Assembly (NCBI GenBank): GCA_964520875.1
Contig: CAZFQJ010000074.1
Coordinates: 1-8,624 of the forward strand
Origin: SIG673 sp964520875
GTDB taxonomy: Bacteria; Bacillota; Clostridia; Oscillospirales; CAG-272
Reading direction: 5' to 3'
DNA length: 8,624 nucleotides
Numbering within the stretch: the stretch's first letter is position 1; each line of letters starts with the position of its first letter. A program made the translations under genes and the position numbers. Positions 1 to 5,640 of the stretch are shown in pieces. The notes below the pieces were generated by a model. The model had not been told where the DNA came from. It worked only from the letters and a program-made list of their open reading frames with translations, and made no database searches.

Positions 1-60
1 CCATTATTTGCAAAAAGCTTATCTCTATTCGCCACCTCTCCCGGAGTGAGAGGCTTTTAT
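1..60 (-). repeat. Partial dispersed repeat with AAGCC...GGTGGC hairpin module
   Basis: Read on the minus strand, positions 56-29 carry the hairpin module AAGCC-CTCTC-loop-GAGAG-GTGGC. Twenty-four bases (31-54) are an exact reverse complement of 1737-1760. Positions 28-1 then resemble 8341-8366 (AGAGATAAGCTTTT...AATAATGG), a segment of the long repeat described at 8219. The two segments occur in the opposite order here from the copy at 1533-1890, so the repeats are mosaics of short modules. The copy is cut by the window edge. Confidence 0.75.
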
Positions 61-92
61 TACCCAGCGTTCTACCGATAGGTGAACGATCC

Positions 93-133
93 GTCATTCT
101 GAGCGGAGGGCGCAGCCCGCAGTCGAAGAATCC
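93..133. repeat. GTCATTCTGAG...GAAGAATCC intergenic repeat
   Basis: The segment opens with GTCATTCTGAGCGGAGG and closes with GAAGAATCC. It is an imperfect dyad: ATTCT (96-100) pairs with AGAAT (127-131) around an inner GGGC-GCA-GCCC hairpin (108-118). From memory, sequences of the form TCATTCTGAGCG...CGAAGAATC are common intergenic repeats in many bacterial genomes. The repeat lies just downstream of the 168-677 gene, in the 167-base end region, which holds no gene and no classic terminator that I can see. Confidence 0.6.
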
Positions 134-167
134 ACATCGATTTAGGCGTTATAGTTAAATAAAAACA

Positions 168-677
168 TTATTCTTCCGTCGGCGTGAGAACGGACTTTAT
201 CTCGTTAAAAAAACTATCGTCCGCTTCGATAATGAAAAGTATCTTTTTTCCGTTGAACTCTATTGCGAGCAGGCAGTTATCGATCGGGCGCAGGTTTGAG
301 CAGTAGTTATATATCTTATCGACCTTACCGTGTTCGGCTTCGAATTTCTTTGTACTCATATGCCGTTCGAGTGCGTATATCGAGATCACGTCGAAATGCG
401 CGAGCGGTACTTCGCGTTTTCCCGAGATCTTGATGATCGAGAAGCCCGTTTCCTCGCCCCTGCTTTCGATATCCGTTATAACGTACTTATGGTCGCAGAG
501 CAGGTATCTTGAGAGGATCATGAGTCCGACCGATATGAGTACGAGCGCCGGAAGCCCGAAAAGCATTTTATATTTACCGACGATCTCGCCGATGACGTAC
601 AGTACGAGCGCCGCGACGAGCGACGATATGGTAACGATAAGCGCTTTACGCGGTGTTTTTTTAGGTATATATATCAT
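168..677 (-). CDS. Small membrane protein of unknown function
   Basis: I do not recognise this 169-aa protein. A basic N-terminus (KKTPRK) precedes two strongly hydrophobic segments, about residues 12-30 and 38-60, so it probably has two membrane helices in a hairpin with both ends in the cytoplasm. The remaining ~107 residues are soluble and strand-rich (for example KYVITDIES and CLLAIEFNGKKILFII), which could fit a small PH-like beta domain, but this is only a guess. The ATG is preceded by GGAGG at eight bases, a strong ribosome binding site. The start lies 23 bases after the ymdB stop, so the two genes are very likely cotranscribed. No catalytic motif is visible. A real gene is well supported, but a function is not. 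Confidence 0.8.
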   Translation of the reverse strand: MIYIPKKTPRKALIVTISSLVAALVLYVIGEIVGKYKMLFGLPALVLISVGLMILSRYLLCDHKYVITDIESRGEETGFSIIKISGKREVPLAHFDVISIYALERHMSTKKFEAEHGKVDKIYNYCSNLRPIDNCLLAIEFNGKKILFIIEADDSFFNEIKSVLTPTEE

Positions 678-700
678 TTATTTTTCCTCCGTTAAGACGA

Positions 701-1465
701 TCAAAATGAGACCGTTTCGACCTTTACGACTCTGCGGTCGCGAAGTGTGAATATCGCTCCGTGCGCGGTGATGTCTCCACTTGCGTATTCGAAACGTCTC
801 GGCAGGTGGAGCCTCATCTTATCTATAACGCGGTCGCTCATGACTCCGAGGATAGAGTCGTCGGGACCGCACATTCCGATATCGGTTATGAAGCCCGTAC
901 CGCGCGGAAGTATACGCGGGTCGTTGGTTTGGACGTGTGTATGCGTGCCGAATACCGCCGTAACTCTGCCGTCGAGATAACGTGCAAGCGCCGCCTTTTC
1001 CGAGGTAGCCTCTGCGTGCATATCGATGACCGCTATGTCGTAAGCGCCGGCGGCTCGTTTAAGTATGGCGTCCGCAGTATCGAATGGCGAAGCGCACGAC
1101 TCCATATAAGTTGTACCGAGCAGATTTATCACGAGTATACGGTCTGTTCCTATATCGAATATGACGTAACCGCTTCCCGGACATTCGCCCGGAAGGTTTG
1201 CCGGTCGTATTATATTCTCGCAATCGTCGAGATACTGATATACTGCGTTTATACGGTACACATGATTTCCCGTGGTGAGGACGTCCGCGCCGGCGTCGAA
1301 GAGACGTTCGGCGGAATCGCGGTCTACGCCGTTATACTGAGCGGAATTTTCCGCGTTGATCACGGTGAAATCGATATTATTCTCATATCTGAAACGTCGT
1401 AGGTTTCTTTCGAGATACGCGACGGCTTCGGTTCCCGTTACGTCTCCTAAGGCAAGTATTTTCAT
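701..1465 (-). CDS. ymdB: YmdB-family metallophosphoesterase
   Basis: This 254-aa protein is a member of the YmdB (TIGR00282) family of di-metal phosphoesterases. The Bacillus subtilis protein hydrolyses cyclic nucleotides and affects biofilm, motility and sporulation decisions. The full metal-binding set is present: D8 in GDV, E39 and N40 in NAEN, N67 and H68 in TTGNH, H150 in DMHAEATSEK, and H175 and H177 in GTHTHVQT. The C-terminal GPDDSILG signature also matches. Length is close to the usual ~260 aa and the protein appears intact and cytoplasmic. The ATG has AAAGGTG six bases upstream. In most Bacillota ymdB directly follows rny. Here a restriction-modification operon and a repeat lie between them, so its transcription must come from a local promoter or from read-through. 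The 169-aa membrane protein follows in the same operon. Confidence 0.95.
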   Translation of the reverse strand: MKILALGDVTGTEAVAYLERNLRRFRYENNIDFTVINAENSAQYNGVDRDSAERLFDAGADVLTTGNHVYRINAVYQYLDDCENIIRPANLPGECPGSGYVIFDIGTDRILVINLLGTTYMESCASPFDTADAILKRAAGAYDIAVIDMHAEATSEKAALARYLDGRVTAVFGTHTHVQTNDPRILPRGTGFITDIGMCGPDDSILGVMSDRVIDKMRLHLPRRFEYASGDITAHGAIFTLRDRRVVKVETVSF

Positions 1466-1532
1466 GTTTTACACCTTTGATATAAGTTTTAAGGTTTTAA
1501 ATTTATTTTTTTATTAATTTATTTATTATTAA
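1466..1532. other. AT-rich leader upstream of ymdB
   Basis: Positions 1495-1532 are 38 consecutive A/T bases, lying between the ymdB ribosome binding site and the long hairpin repeat. The tract could supply an UP element or promoter, but I find no convincing paired -35 and -10 boxes on the minus strand. The call is therefore compositional only. Confidence 0.5.
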
Positions 1533-1578
1533 CTTCGTTTCTTTTTCCTTCTTTAAAAAGAAAGAAAAAGAAACGAAG
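1533..1578. repeat. 22-bp hairpin at the head of repeat copy B
   Basis: The left arm 1533-1554 and right arm 1557-1578 pair at 21 of 22 positions around a two-base loop. The stem begins CTTCGTTTC and closes GAAACGAAG. The matching hairpin in copy C (8219-8264) has A8223 and T8260 where this one has G1537 and C1574, so one pair changed on both sides. No T-run follows, so it does not look like a terminator on the plus strand. Confidence 0.85.
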
Positions 1579-1734
1579 CAAAGAAAAAGAAAGAAACTTT
1601 ACTGTCGGACTTCAGCGCCACTGGGTACGGGTTTTCCACTCCGAGGGGTTCGCATGGAGATATGGTTTTCGCGAATAATGGTGATTAAAGTCATTTTTCC
1701 GGCAGGAAAAACGATAAGCGTTCAACAGAACGGT

Positions 1735-1810
1735 AAGCCTCTCACTCCGGGAGAGGTGGCAGCCTTCGCAAGCGAAGAAGGGTGACGGAGAGGGCAATAT
1801 ATTCAATTTT
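1735..1810 (+). repeat. Nested double-hairpin module inside copy B
   Basis: The module starts AAGCC, forms stem 1 (CTCTC/GAGAG), has the junction GGTGGC, forms stem 2 (CTTCGC at 1764-1769 with GCGAAG at 1772-1777) and ends TGACGGAGAGGG (1783-1794), followed by an AT-rich tail. In copy C the equivalent point (8445-8450) reads straight from CAGAACGGT through CAGC into CCTCTCACCC, as an empty site would. The architecture matches 8152-8206 and 8542-8610. Confidence 0.75.
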
Positions 1811-1941
1811 CCTCTCACCCGCTTACGCGGGAGCTCTCCCATAAGGCGAGGCTTAGAAATGCTTCGATCACAGAGAGGTTGTAGGAGAATACCGGCAATG
1901 TCTTTTATAGTAGGGCGGGGGCAACTCCGTGGGAGAGCATA

Positions 1942-1964
1942 AAATGTTTTAATATAAAACATTT
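1942..1964 (-). terminator. Possible weak terminator of the endonuclease gene
   Basis: A ten-base inverted repeat (AAATGTTTT plus A at 1942-1951 against 1955-1964) overlaps the endonuclease stop codon. On the minus strand it ends in ATTTTATGC. The stem is nearly all A-T and the U-run is short, so termination is probably inefficient and the operon may read into the repeat and ymdB. Confidence 0.35.
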
Positions 1965-3537
1965 AGCCAACCAACATATCGATAATATGTTCTTTTGCTC
2001 CGATTTGTTCGATAAACTCTGTAATGGTAAATGTCATAATATCGATACCATAGCGGAATTTTGAGTATCCTGTCATATATTCGGTATCGGCGTGAATAGA
2101 AGGCGCTACAAATATCGAAAAGAGAGTGGTATTCGGAGACTGCGCGATCGCCTCCTGTAAATGGCGTGTTATTGCCGGTATTTCGTTAGTTGCTTGATTA
2201 CGGGCACACATCAGGGTTACTTCCACAAGAGAAGTGCAGTTTGTATCATAGCATTCGATATCTGCCATACCGCCGGAAGCAGTAGATGTAGGTAATCCTT
2301 CGTCATCTACATGATAATTCGGGCGTACATTCAAATTCGCAAAATTTTGTTTTAAGGCTACGCTCGCCAAAAATTCGAACCTTGTAGGCTTATCGATCAG
2401 CCTTAAAACATTATTTCTGCTCTCACCGTTTCTGAGTATGATATTCAATTCGTTTGCAATCTCTTCTTTTGAATGTTCCGTTGCCCATTGGTTTAAGGTT
2501 GAGCTCCTTACATCTGTAACAATATCTTCATCGACGGTTTGTGTTATCGACACGATATTGGTATCAATGGCACCGATGTATTCGAAGAACTCTTTTTTAT
2601 CCGTATAATTATCGTATTCGGTATAGTTGTCTAAAACATATTCGATCTTACGGGTTTCAAATGAGTTAAAATCTATAAATCGACCGTTTCCTCTCAAGGA
2701 AATTATACCCGTGATACGCATTTTTCGTATGAACTCATCAACGGCTTCGCCTGTGATCTGATTGATCTTAAATCTGTTTTTCTGTTCGTCGGTCGCGGCG
2801 AGTAATTCCAGGCATATCTCATAGATCACTTCGTCACCGTAAGTAAATCCGTACCGTCGGCGCAATTCCTTAATCTTTTGATACAAGGCTTCGGCGTCGC
2901 GGTTAGGCCAACATATGATCAAAGACAATTCGCTTCTGAAAACACCGGCGTCATTTTCTTCCGGGTCGTCCTTTAAAAGCTTGATAACCTGAAGAAGCAA
3001 TATAAGCGGAGAATTGTCGTTCGAATTTTTTCTGAATGGATTATTTGTTTGATACTTCATCAGCGAGTTCAAAAACACATTTTTTATCTTCTCATCGTTG
3101 ATAGGTGTTTCATTATGAGCGTCTAACAACATATGACCCGCAATGGAAATTTCTATCGGTCTGTTCATCTCGTAATAAATAAATCCGAATTCCATTGAAA
3201 GCTTATACCATGTATCGAATCTTGAAGGCCAACCCTTATCAAATCCCGCTTCCTTGTGGTTTTGAGGACTGTTTCTTATTATTTCATTTGCTTCGATGTC
3301 GGTAAAATCACGTTCCTCATTAAGAATCGCTTTAAGCCTCGGCGTTTTTGAAATATACATCGGTTGATACAATTTTCGTCTTATTAAAGCTTTCGCTACC
3401 CGTGAAATTACTTCAGTGGTAAGGATTTGACCTTCAAAAGGTGATATACACATAAGAAAATCCGCAATACGAGCCGGATTTCTCATAGTCGTTGAAAATG
3501 ATAACGGTTTGTATTCCGCGGCACGTTCTCTCGGCAT
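1963..3537 (-). CDS. AlwI/N.BstNBI-family type IIS restriction endonuclease
   Basis: This 524-aa protein should cut or nick DNA beside a short asymmetric site. The N-terminal SFSTTMRNPARI (13-24) is typical of the AlwI family and begins the DNA-recognition half. The C-terminal PD-(D/E)XK-like nuclease domain has D426 (ADIE), E439 (VEVT), E452 and H459 (PAITRHL). The spacings D+13 and D+26 equal those of D456, E469 and E482 in N.BstNBI/N.BspD6I as I recall that sequence, and the THR-like TRH run also aligns. IFVAP followed by EYMTGYSKFRYG matches the family end. The ATG has AAGGAG eight bases upstream, overlapping the stop of the preceding methyltransferase. Known relatives include double-strand cutters (AlwI, PleI, MlyI) and nickases, and the sequence alone does not say which this is. 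GC is low (17 of 60 bases at 2581-2640), unlike rny. It looks intact. Confidence 0.9.
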   Translation of the reverse strand: MPRERAAEYKPLSFSTTMRNPARIADFLMCISPFEGQILTTEVISRVAKALIRRKLYQPMYISKTPRLKAILNEERDFTDIEANEIIRNSPQNHKEAGFDKGWPSRFDTWYKLSMEFGFIYYEMNRPIEISIAGHMLLDAHNETPINDEKIKNVFLNSLMKYQTNNPFRKNSNDNSPLILLLQVIKLLKDDPEENDAGVFRSELSLIICWPNRDAEALYQKIKELRRRYGFTYGDEVIYEICLELLAATDEQKNRFKINQITGEAVDEFIRKMRITGIISLRGNGRFIDFNSFETRKIEYVLDNYTEYDNYTDKKEFFEYIGAIDTNIVSITQTVDEDIVTDVRSSTLNQWATEHSKEEIANELNIILRNGESRNNVLRLIDKPTRFEFLASVALKQNFANLNVRPNYHVDDEGLPTSTASGGMADIECYDTNCTSLVEVTLMCARNQATNEIPAITRHLQEAIAQSPNTTLFSIFVAPSIHADTEYMTGYSKFRYGIDIMTFTITEFIEQIGAKEHIIDMLVG

Positions 3538-3549
3538 GATAAAATCTCC

Positions 3550-4458
3550 TTAATAATTTTTAACAAGGACCTCGTAAGTGTCTTTTTCTGTATTATCGTT
3601 AAAACTGATGTAATTGCTTTTTATCCTTACGACATTGTATTTTTTAGCCCATTCATTAAATGTGCCGTTATATCTTTTTCTGTGCCACAAAACGTTTGAG
3701 ACCGCGAAACGTACATTTCTCGAATTAAGCTTATCAAGATACTCTATCAAACGCATCTCGCTATCCTCATCCCATAACTTGTTGTATTCGCTGAAAGTGA
3801 TAAGATAAGGCGGATCCAAATAGACCATGTCGTTTGGCGTGGGTTGCACTTTTTCGATAAAATCTTGGAAATCCATATTAAACAACTCGATATTTTTGCC
3901 ATTTACATAATCGAAGTAAGAATTAAGAGCATTAACTACGTTTTTATTGAAGTCGACATTACCGACAGGTAAGTTGAAATCACCTTTTGAGTTGAAACGG
4001 AGCATGCGATTGAATCCGTAAATGAGAAGCATATACAAAAGCATCATATCGTCTTTATCTTCATTAAAGTCATTTCTCATTTTGCAGTACGCTTCTTTAT
4101 TGTATTTGGCGAAATACGTTTTAACAAACTCTTTTCTGTATTCTTTCGGCACATCTTTTCCGAGAAAGGTTGCGGAAAGCTTATATTTATCAATATCAAA
4201 TTTCAGTTTATCCCAAAAAGCTTCTTTATCATTGCTGAATGAGATCAAAAATTCATGTAATTTGATCATATAATGATCAATATCATTCAACAGATATCCG
4301 TTCGCGTCGGTATTGAGAAAAACGCTTCCGCCTCCGCAAAACGGCTCTATAAATCTGTCGATATCCTTCGGAAAATTTTCTTTTAATTGAGGAACTAATT
4401 TGAATTTATCTCCTACATAAAAGAACGGGGAACGTCTGCAAGCATTTGCCTCGGTCAT
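3550..4458 (-). CDS. Dam-like D12-class adenine-N6 DNA methyltransferase (M1)
   Basis: A 302-aa methyltransferase of the MethyltransfD12 (Dam/DpnIIA-like, alpha) class that transfers a methyl group from S-adenosylmethionine to adenine N6. Counting from the ATG, motif X is FYVGDKFKLVPQL (13-25; more often written WxGGK), motif I is EPFCGGGSVF (38-47) and the catalytic DPPY is at 215-218. The segment GFNRMLRFN...FNLPVGN (148-167) corresponds to the Dam-type target-recognition region. I start at ATG 4458. A TTG at 4467 would add three residues, but it sits directly against the AGG of the ribosome binding site, whereas AGG lies nine bases from the ATG. The start is five bases after the M2 stop, implying translational coupling. 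It should protect one strand of the endonuclease site. The exact sequence methylated is not predictable here. Confidence 0.92.
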   Translation of the reverse strand: MTEANACRRSPFFYVGDKFKLVPQLKENFPKDIDRFIEPFCGGGSVFLNTDANGYLLNDIDHYMIKLHEFLISFSNDKEAFWDKLKFDIDKYKLSATFLGKDVPKEYRKEFVKTYFAKYNKEAYCKMRNDFNEDKDDMMLLYMLLIYGFNRMLRFNSKGDFNLPVGNVDFNKNVVNALNSYFDYVNGKNIELFNMDFQDFIEKVQPTPNDMVYLDPPYLITFSEYNKLWDEDSEMRLIEYLDKLNSRNVRFAVSNVLWHRKRYNGTFNEWAKKYNVVRIKSNYISFNDNTEKDTYEVLVKNY

Positions 4459-4463
4459 TTGGT

Positions 4464-5468
4464 TCAACCTACCTTCGTTATAAATACAAGCTCTTTGTGG
4501 TCGGAAAATTCTGTTTTGCCGGCATTAAAATACGGATGTTCTTTTTCAAATACAGAGACGGTTCCTTTATGTTTTAAAATATCTTGAAGATCTTCAAGCC
4601 TGATTTTATTTTTTGAGGAACTGCTTTTGGAATTATACGTATTATTGTATGAAACGACTATGTATTTGCATTTTAACGAATCTATCAATTCCGCAAAGAC
4701 CGGAGTCGCCGAGCTTTTGCAATATTCGCTCATATTTTCCGCTTTAGGTTTACATGCCGTTCCGTATAAATTCGGTTTTTCCCATTTTGTTATATTTTCA
4801 AGAACGTGATAAAATCTGCTATATTGTCTCGAATTATAGGGTGGATCGATATAAACTATATCGCATGTCAATTCTTTTGCCAATTGATTGGCGTCCGATC
4901 TTGAAATACGGATCTTTTTATCTTTGTATACATACGGTTCGATCAGATCGTAAGAAAAAGTATCGTCTATCGGTTTTCCTTTAATGTAAGCGTCGTAATG
5001 GCCGACAGTATTAGCCGATTTGTCCAAAGAATAAAGTAACGAAGCGAGCAAGATATTTTTTTCTTTGTTGTTGAGATCGTTATGGTGTTCTATTTGATCA
5101 CGGATATAACCGATGATCAACGCATCATTGTATGAGAAAAATTTATTTCCGAAATTTTCCGACACATAATTATTCGGTATGCTCGATAATGATATTTTTG
5201 AGATCTCGTTTTTGAAATCTTCTAACTTTTTGCGGTCGAATTCGGATTGTTCGAAAAAAGCGTTATATATGACCTCATTGGAATACAGGAAGTCGTTTAT
5301 GTATATCTCATCTACATGCTCTATTAAATTTTTGCTTATTATCGCAGTACCTGCAAACAAATCGCAAAACGATCTTCCTTCGCAATTGTTGATTATCAGA
5401 TCTGAGATCCATTCGGATAATTTATATTTGCTTCCCGTGTATCTTCTGTTCCAAATTTGATATGACAT
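4464..5468 (-). CDS. D12-class adenine-N6 DNA methyltransferase, M.FokI/NlaIII-like (M2)
   Basis: A 334-aa adenine methyltransferase and the first gene of the restriction-modification operon. Motif X is RRYTGSKYKLSEWI (8-21), motif I is DLFAGTAIISK (36-46), an acidic IND follows (57-59) and the catalytic motif IV is DPPYNSRQY (208-216). DPPYNSRQYxxFYHVLENI is, from memory, the form seen in the M.FokI, M.StsI and M.NlaIII group rather than in Dam. The protein is therefore a different subfamily from its neighbour, and the pair probably methylates opposite strands of an asymmetric site. The ATG has AAAGGA ten bases upstream and lies 28 bases below a good -10 box. Being first in the operon lets protection appear before the endonuclease, which is last. 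No controller (C) protein gene is present. Confidence 0.92.
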   Translation of the reverse strand: MSYQIWNRRYTGSKYKLSEWISDLIINNCEGRSFCDLFAGTAIISKNLIEHVDEIYINDFLYSNEVIYNAFFEQSEFDRKKLEDFKNEISKISLSSIPNNYVSENFGNKFFSYNDALIIGYIRDQIEHHNDLNNKEKNILLASLLYSLDKSANTVGHYDAYIKGKPIDDTFSYDLIEPYVYKDKKIRISRSDANQLAKELTCDIVYIDPPYNSRQYSRFYHVLENITKWEKPNLYGTACKPKAENMSEYCKSSATPVFAELIDSLKCKYIVVSYNNTYNSKSSSSKNKIRLEDLQDILKHKGTVSVFEKEHPYFNAGKTEFSDHKELVFITKVG

Positions 5469-5496
5469 ACTTCCGTTTTCCTTTATGATGCTATGT

Positions 5497-5525
5497 ATTA
5501 AATATCCAAGCCTCTATAATGTAAA
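5497..5525 (-). promoter_or_regulatory. Probable sigma-A promoter of the restriction-modification operon
   Basis: On the minus strand the -35 box is TTTACA (5525-5520; five of six), the spacer is 17 bases and the -10 box is TTTAAT (5502-5497; five of six). A start site near 5490 would leave a leader of only about 20 bases carrying the AAAGGA ribosome binding site of M2. It lies beyond the rny terminator, so the cassette carries its own promoter. Confidence 0.65.
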
Positions 5526-5528
5526 CAT

Positions 5529-5562
5529 AAAACTTCCCCCAAATCTGTTTTAAGGAAGTTTT
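5529..5562. terminator. Inverted repeat, possible second terminator
   Basis: AAAACTTCC (5529-5537) pairs with GGAAGTTTT (5554-5562) around a 16-base loop, with A-runs and T-runs on the outer sides. On the plus strand six T's end the structure and on the minus strand four, so it could stop transcription either way, including leftover rny transcripts before the cassette promoter. A separate small hairpin, ATCGTCC-GCA-GGACGAT, follows at 5568-5584. Confidence 0.45.
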
Positions 5563-5607
5563 TTGCAATCGTCCGCAGGACGATCACTTTCCTTTCAAAA
5601 AAGTAAG

Positions 5608-5635
5608 GGGACTCACCGCTTTTGCGGTGAGTCCC
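5608..5635 (-). terminator. Intrinsic terminator of rny
   Basis: A perfect 12-bp stem, GGGACTCACCGC (5608-5619) with GCGGTGAGTCCC (5624-5635), has a four-base loop. It begins five bases after the rny stop. On the minus strand it is followed by CTTACTTTTTT. The plus strand side also has TGTTTTTATTTT, so it could act in both directions. It marks the end of the rny transcript and the edge of the inserted block. Confidence 0.85.
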
Positions 5636-5640
5636 TGTTT

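Larger units (their letters stand above)
1533..1890 (+). repeat. Long dispersed hairpin repeat, copy B
   Basis: This copy shares its order and most of its bases with 8219-8540 (copy C). Both begin with a long T/C-A/G hairpin, then GCAAAGAAAAAGAAAGAAAC, ACTTCAGCGC, GAGGGGTTCGCAT, AATAATGGTGATTAAAG, a TTTTTCC-GNCA-GGAAAAA hairpin, GTTCAACAGAACGGT, CTCACCCGC hairpins and a GATCACA segment. Copy B carries an extra module at 1735-1810 that is absent from copy C. The 116-codon open frame across it is not a believable gene because it tracks the repeat. Between 1890 and 1941 the homology to copy C fades. The orientation sign is arbitrary. Confidence 0.85.

Noticed and set aside
761..1402. Plus-strand open frame of 213 codons opposite ymdB
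   Set aside because: The minus-strand frame carries the full YmdB metal-binding set; the opposite frame shows no domain.
1612..1962. Minus-strand open frame of 116 codons
   Set aside because: It lies within repeat copy B, and its peptide shares stretches (ERLTVLLNAYRF-like) with the frame at 8305-8604 only because both translate the same repeat. There is no plausible ribosome binding site context or domain.
4459..4467. TTG start three codons upstream for methyltransferase M1
   Set aside because: The TTG abuts the AGG of the Shine-Dalgarno sequence, whereas ATG 4458 has AGG at nine bases.
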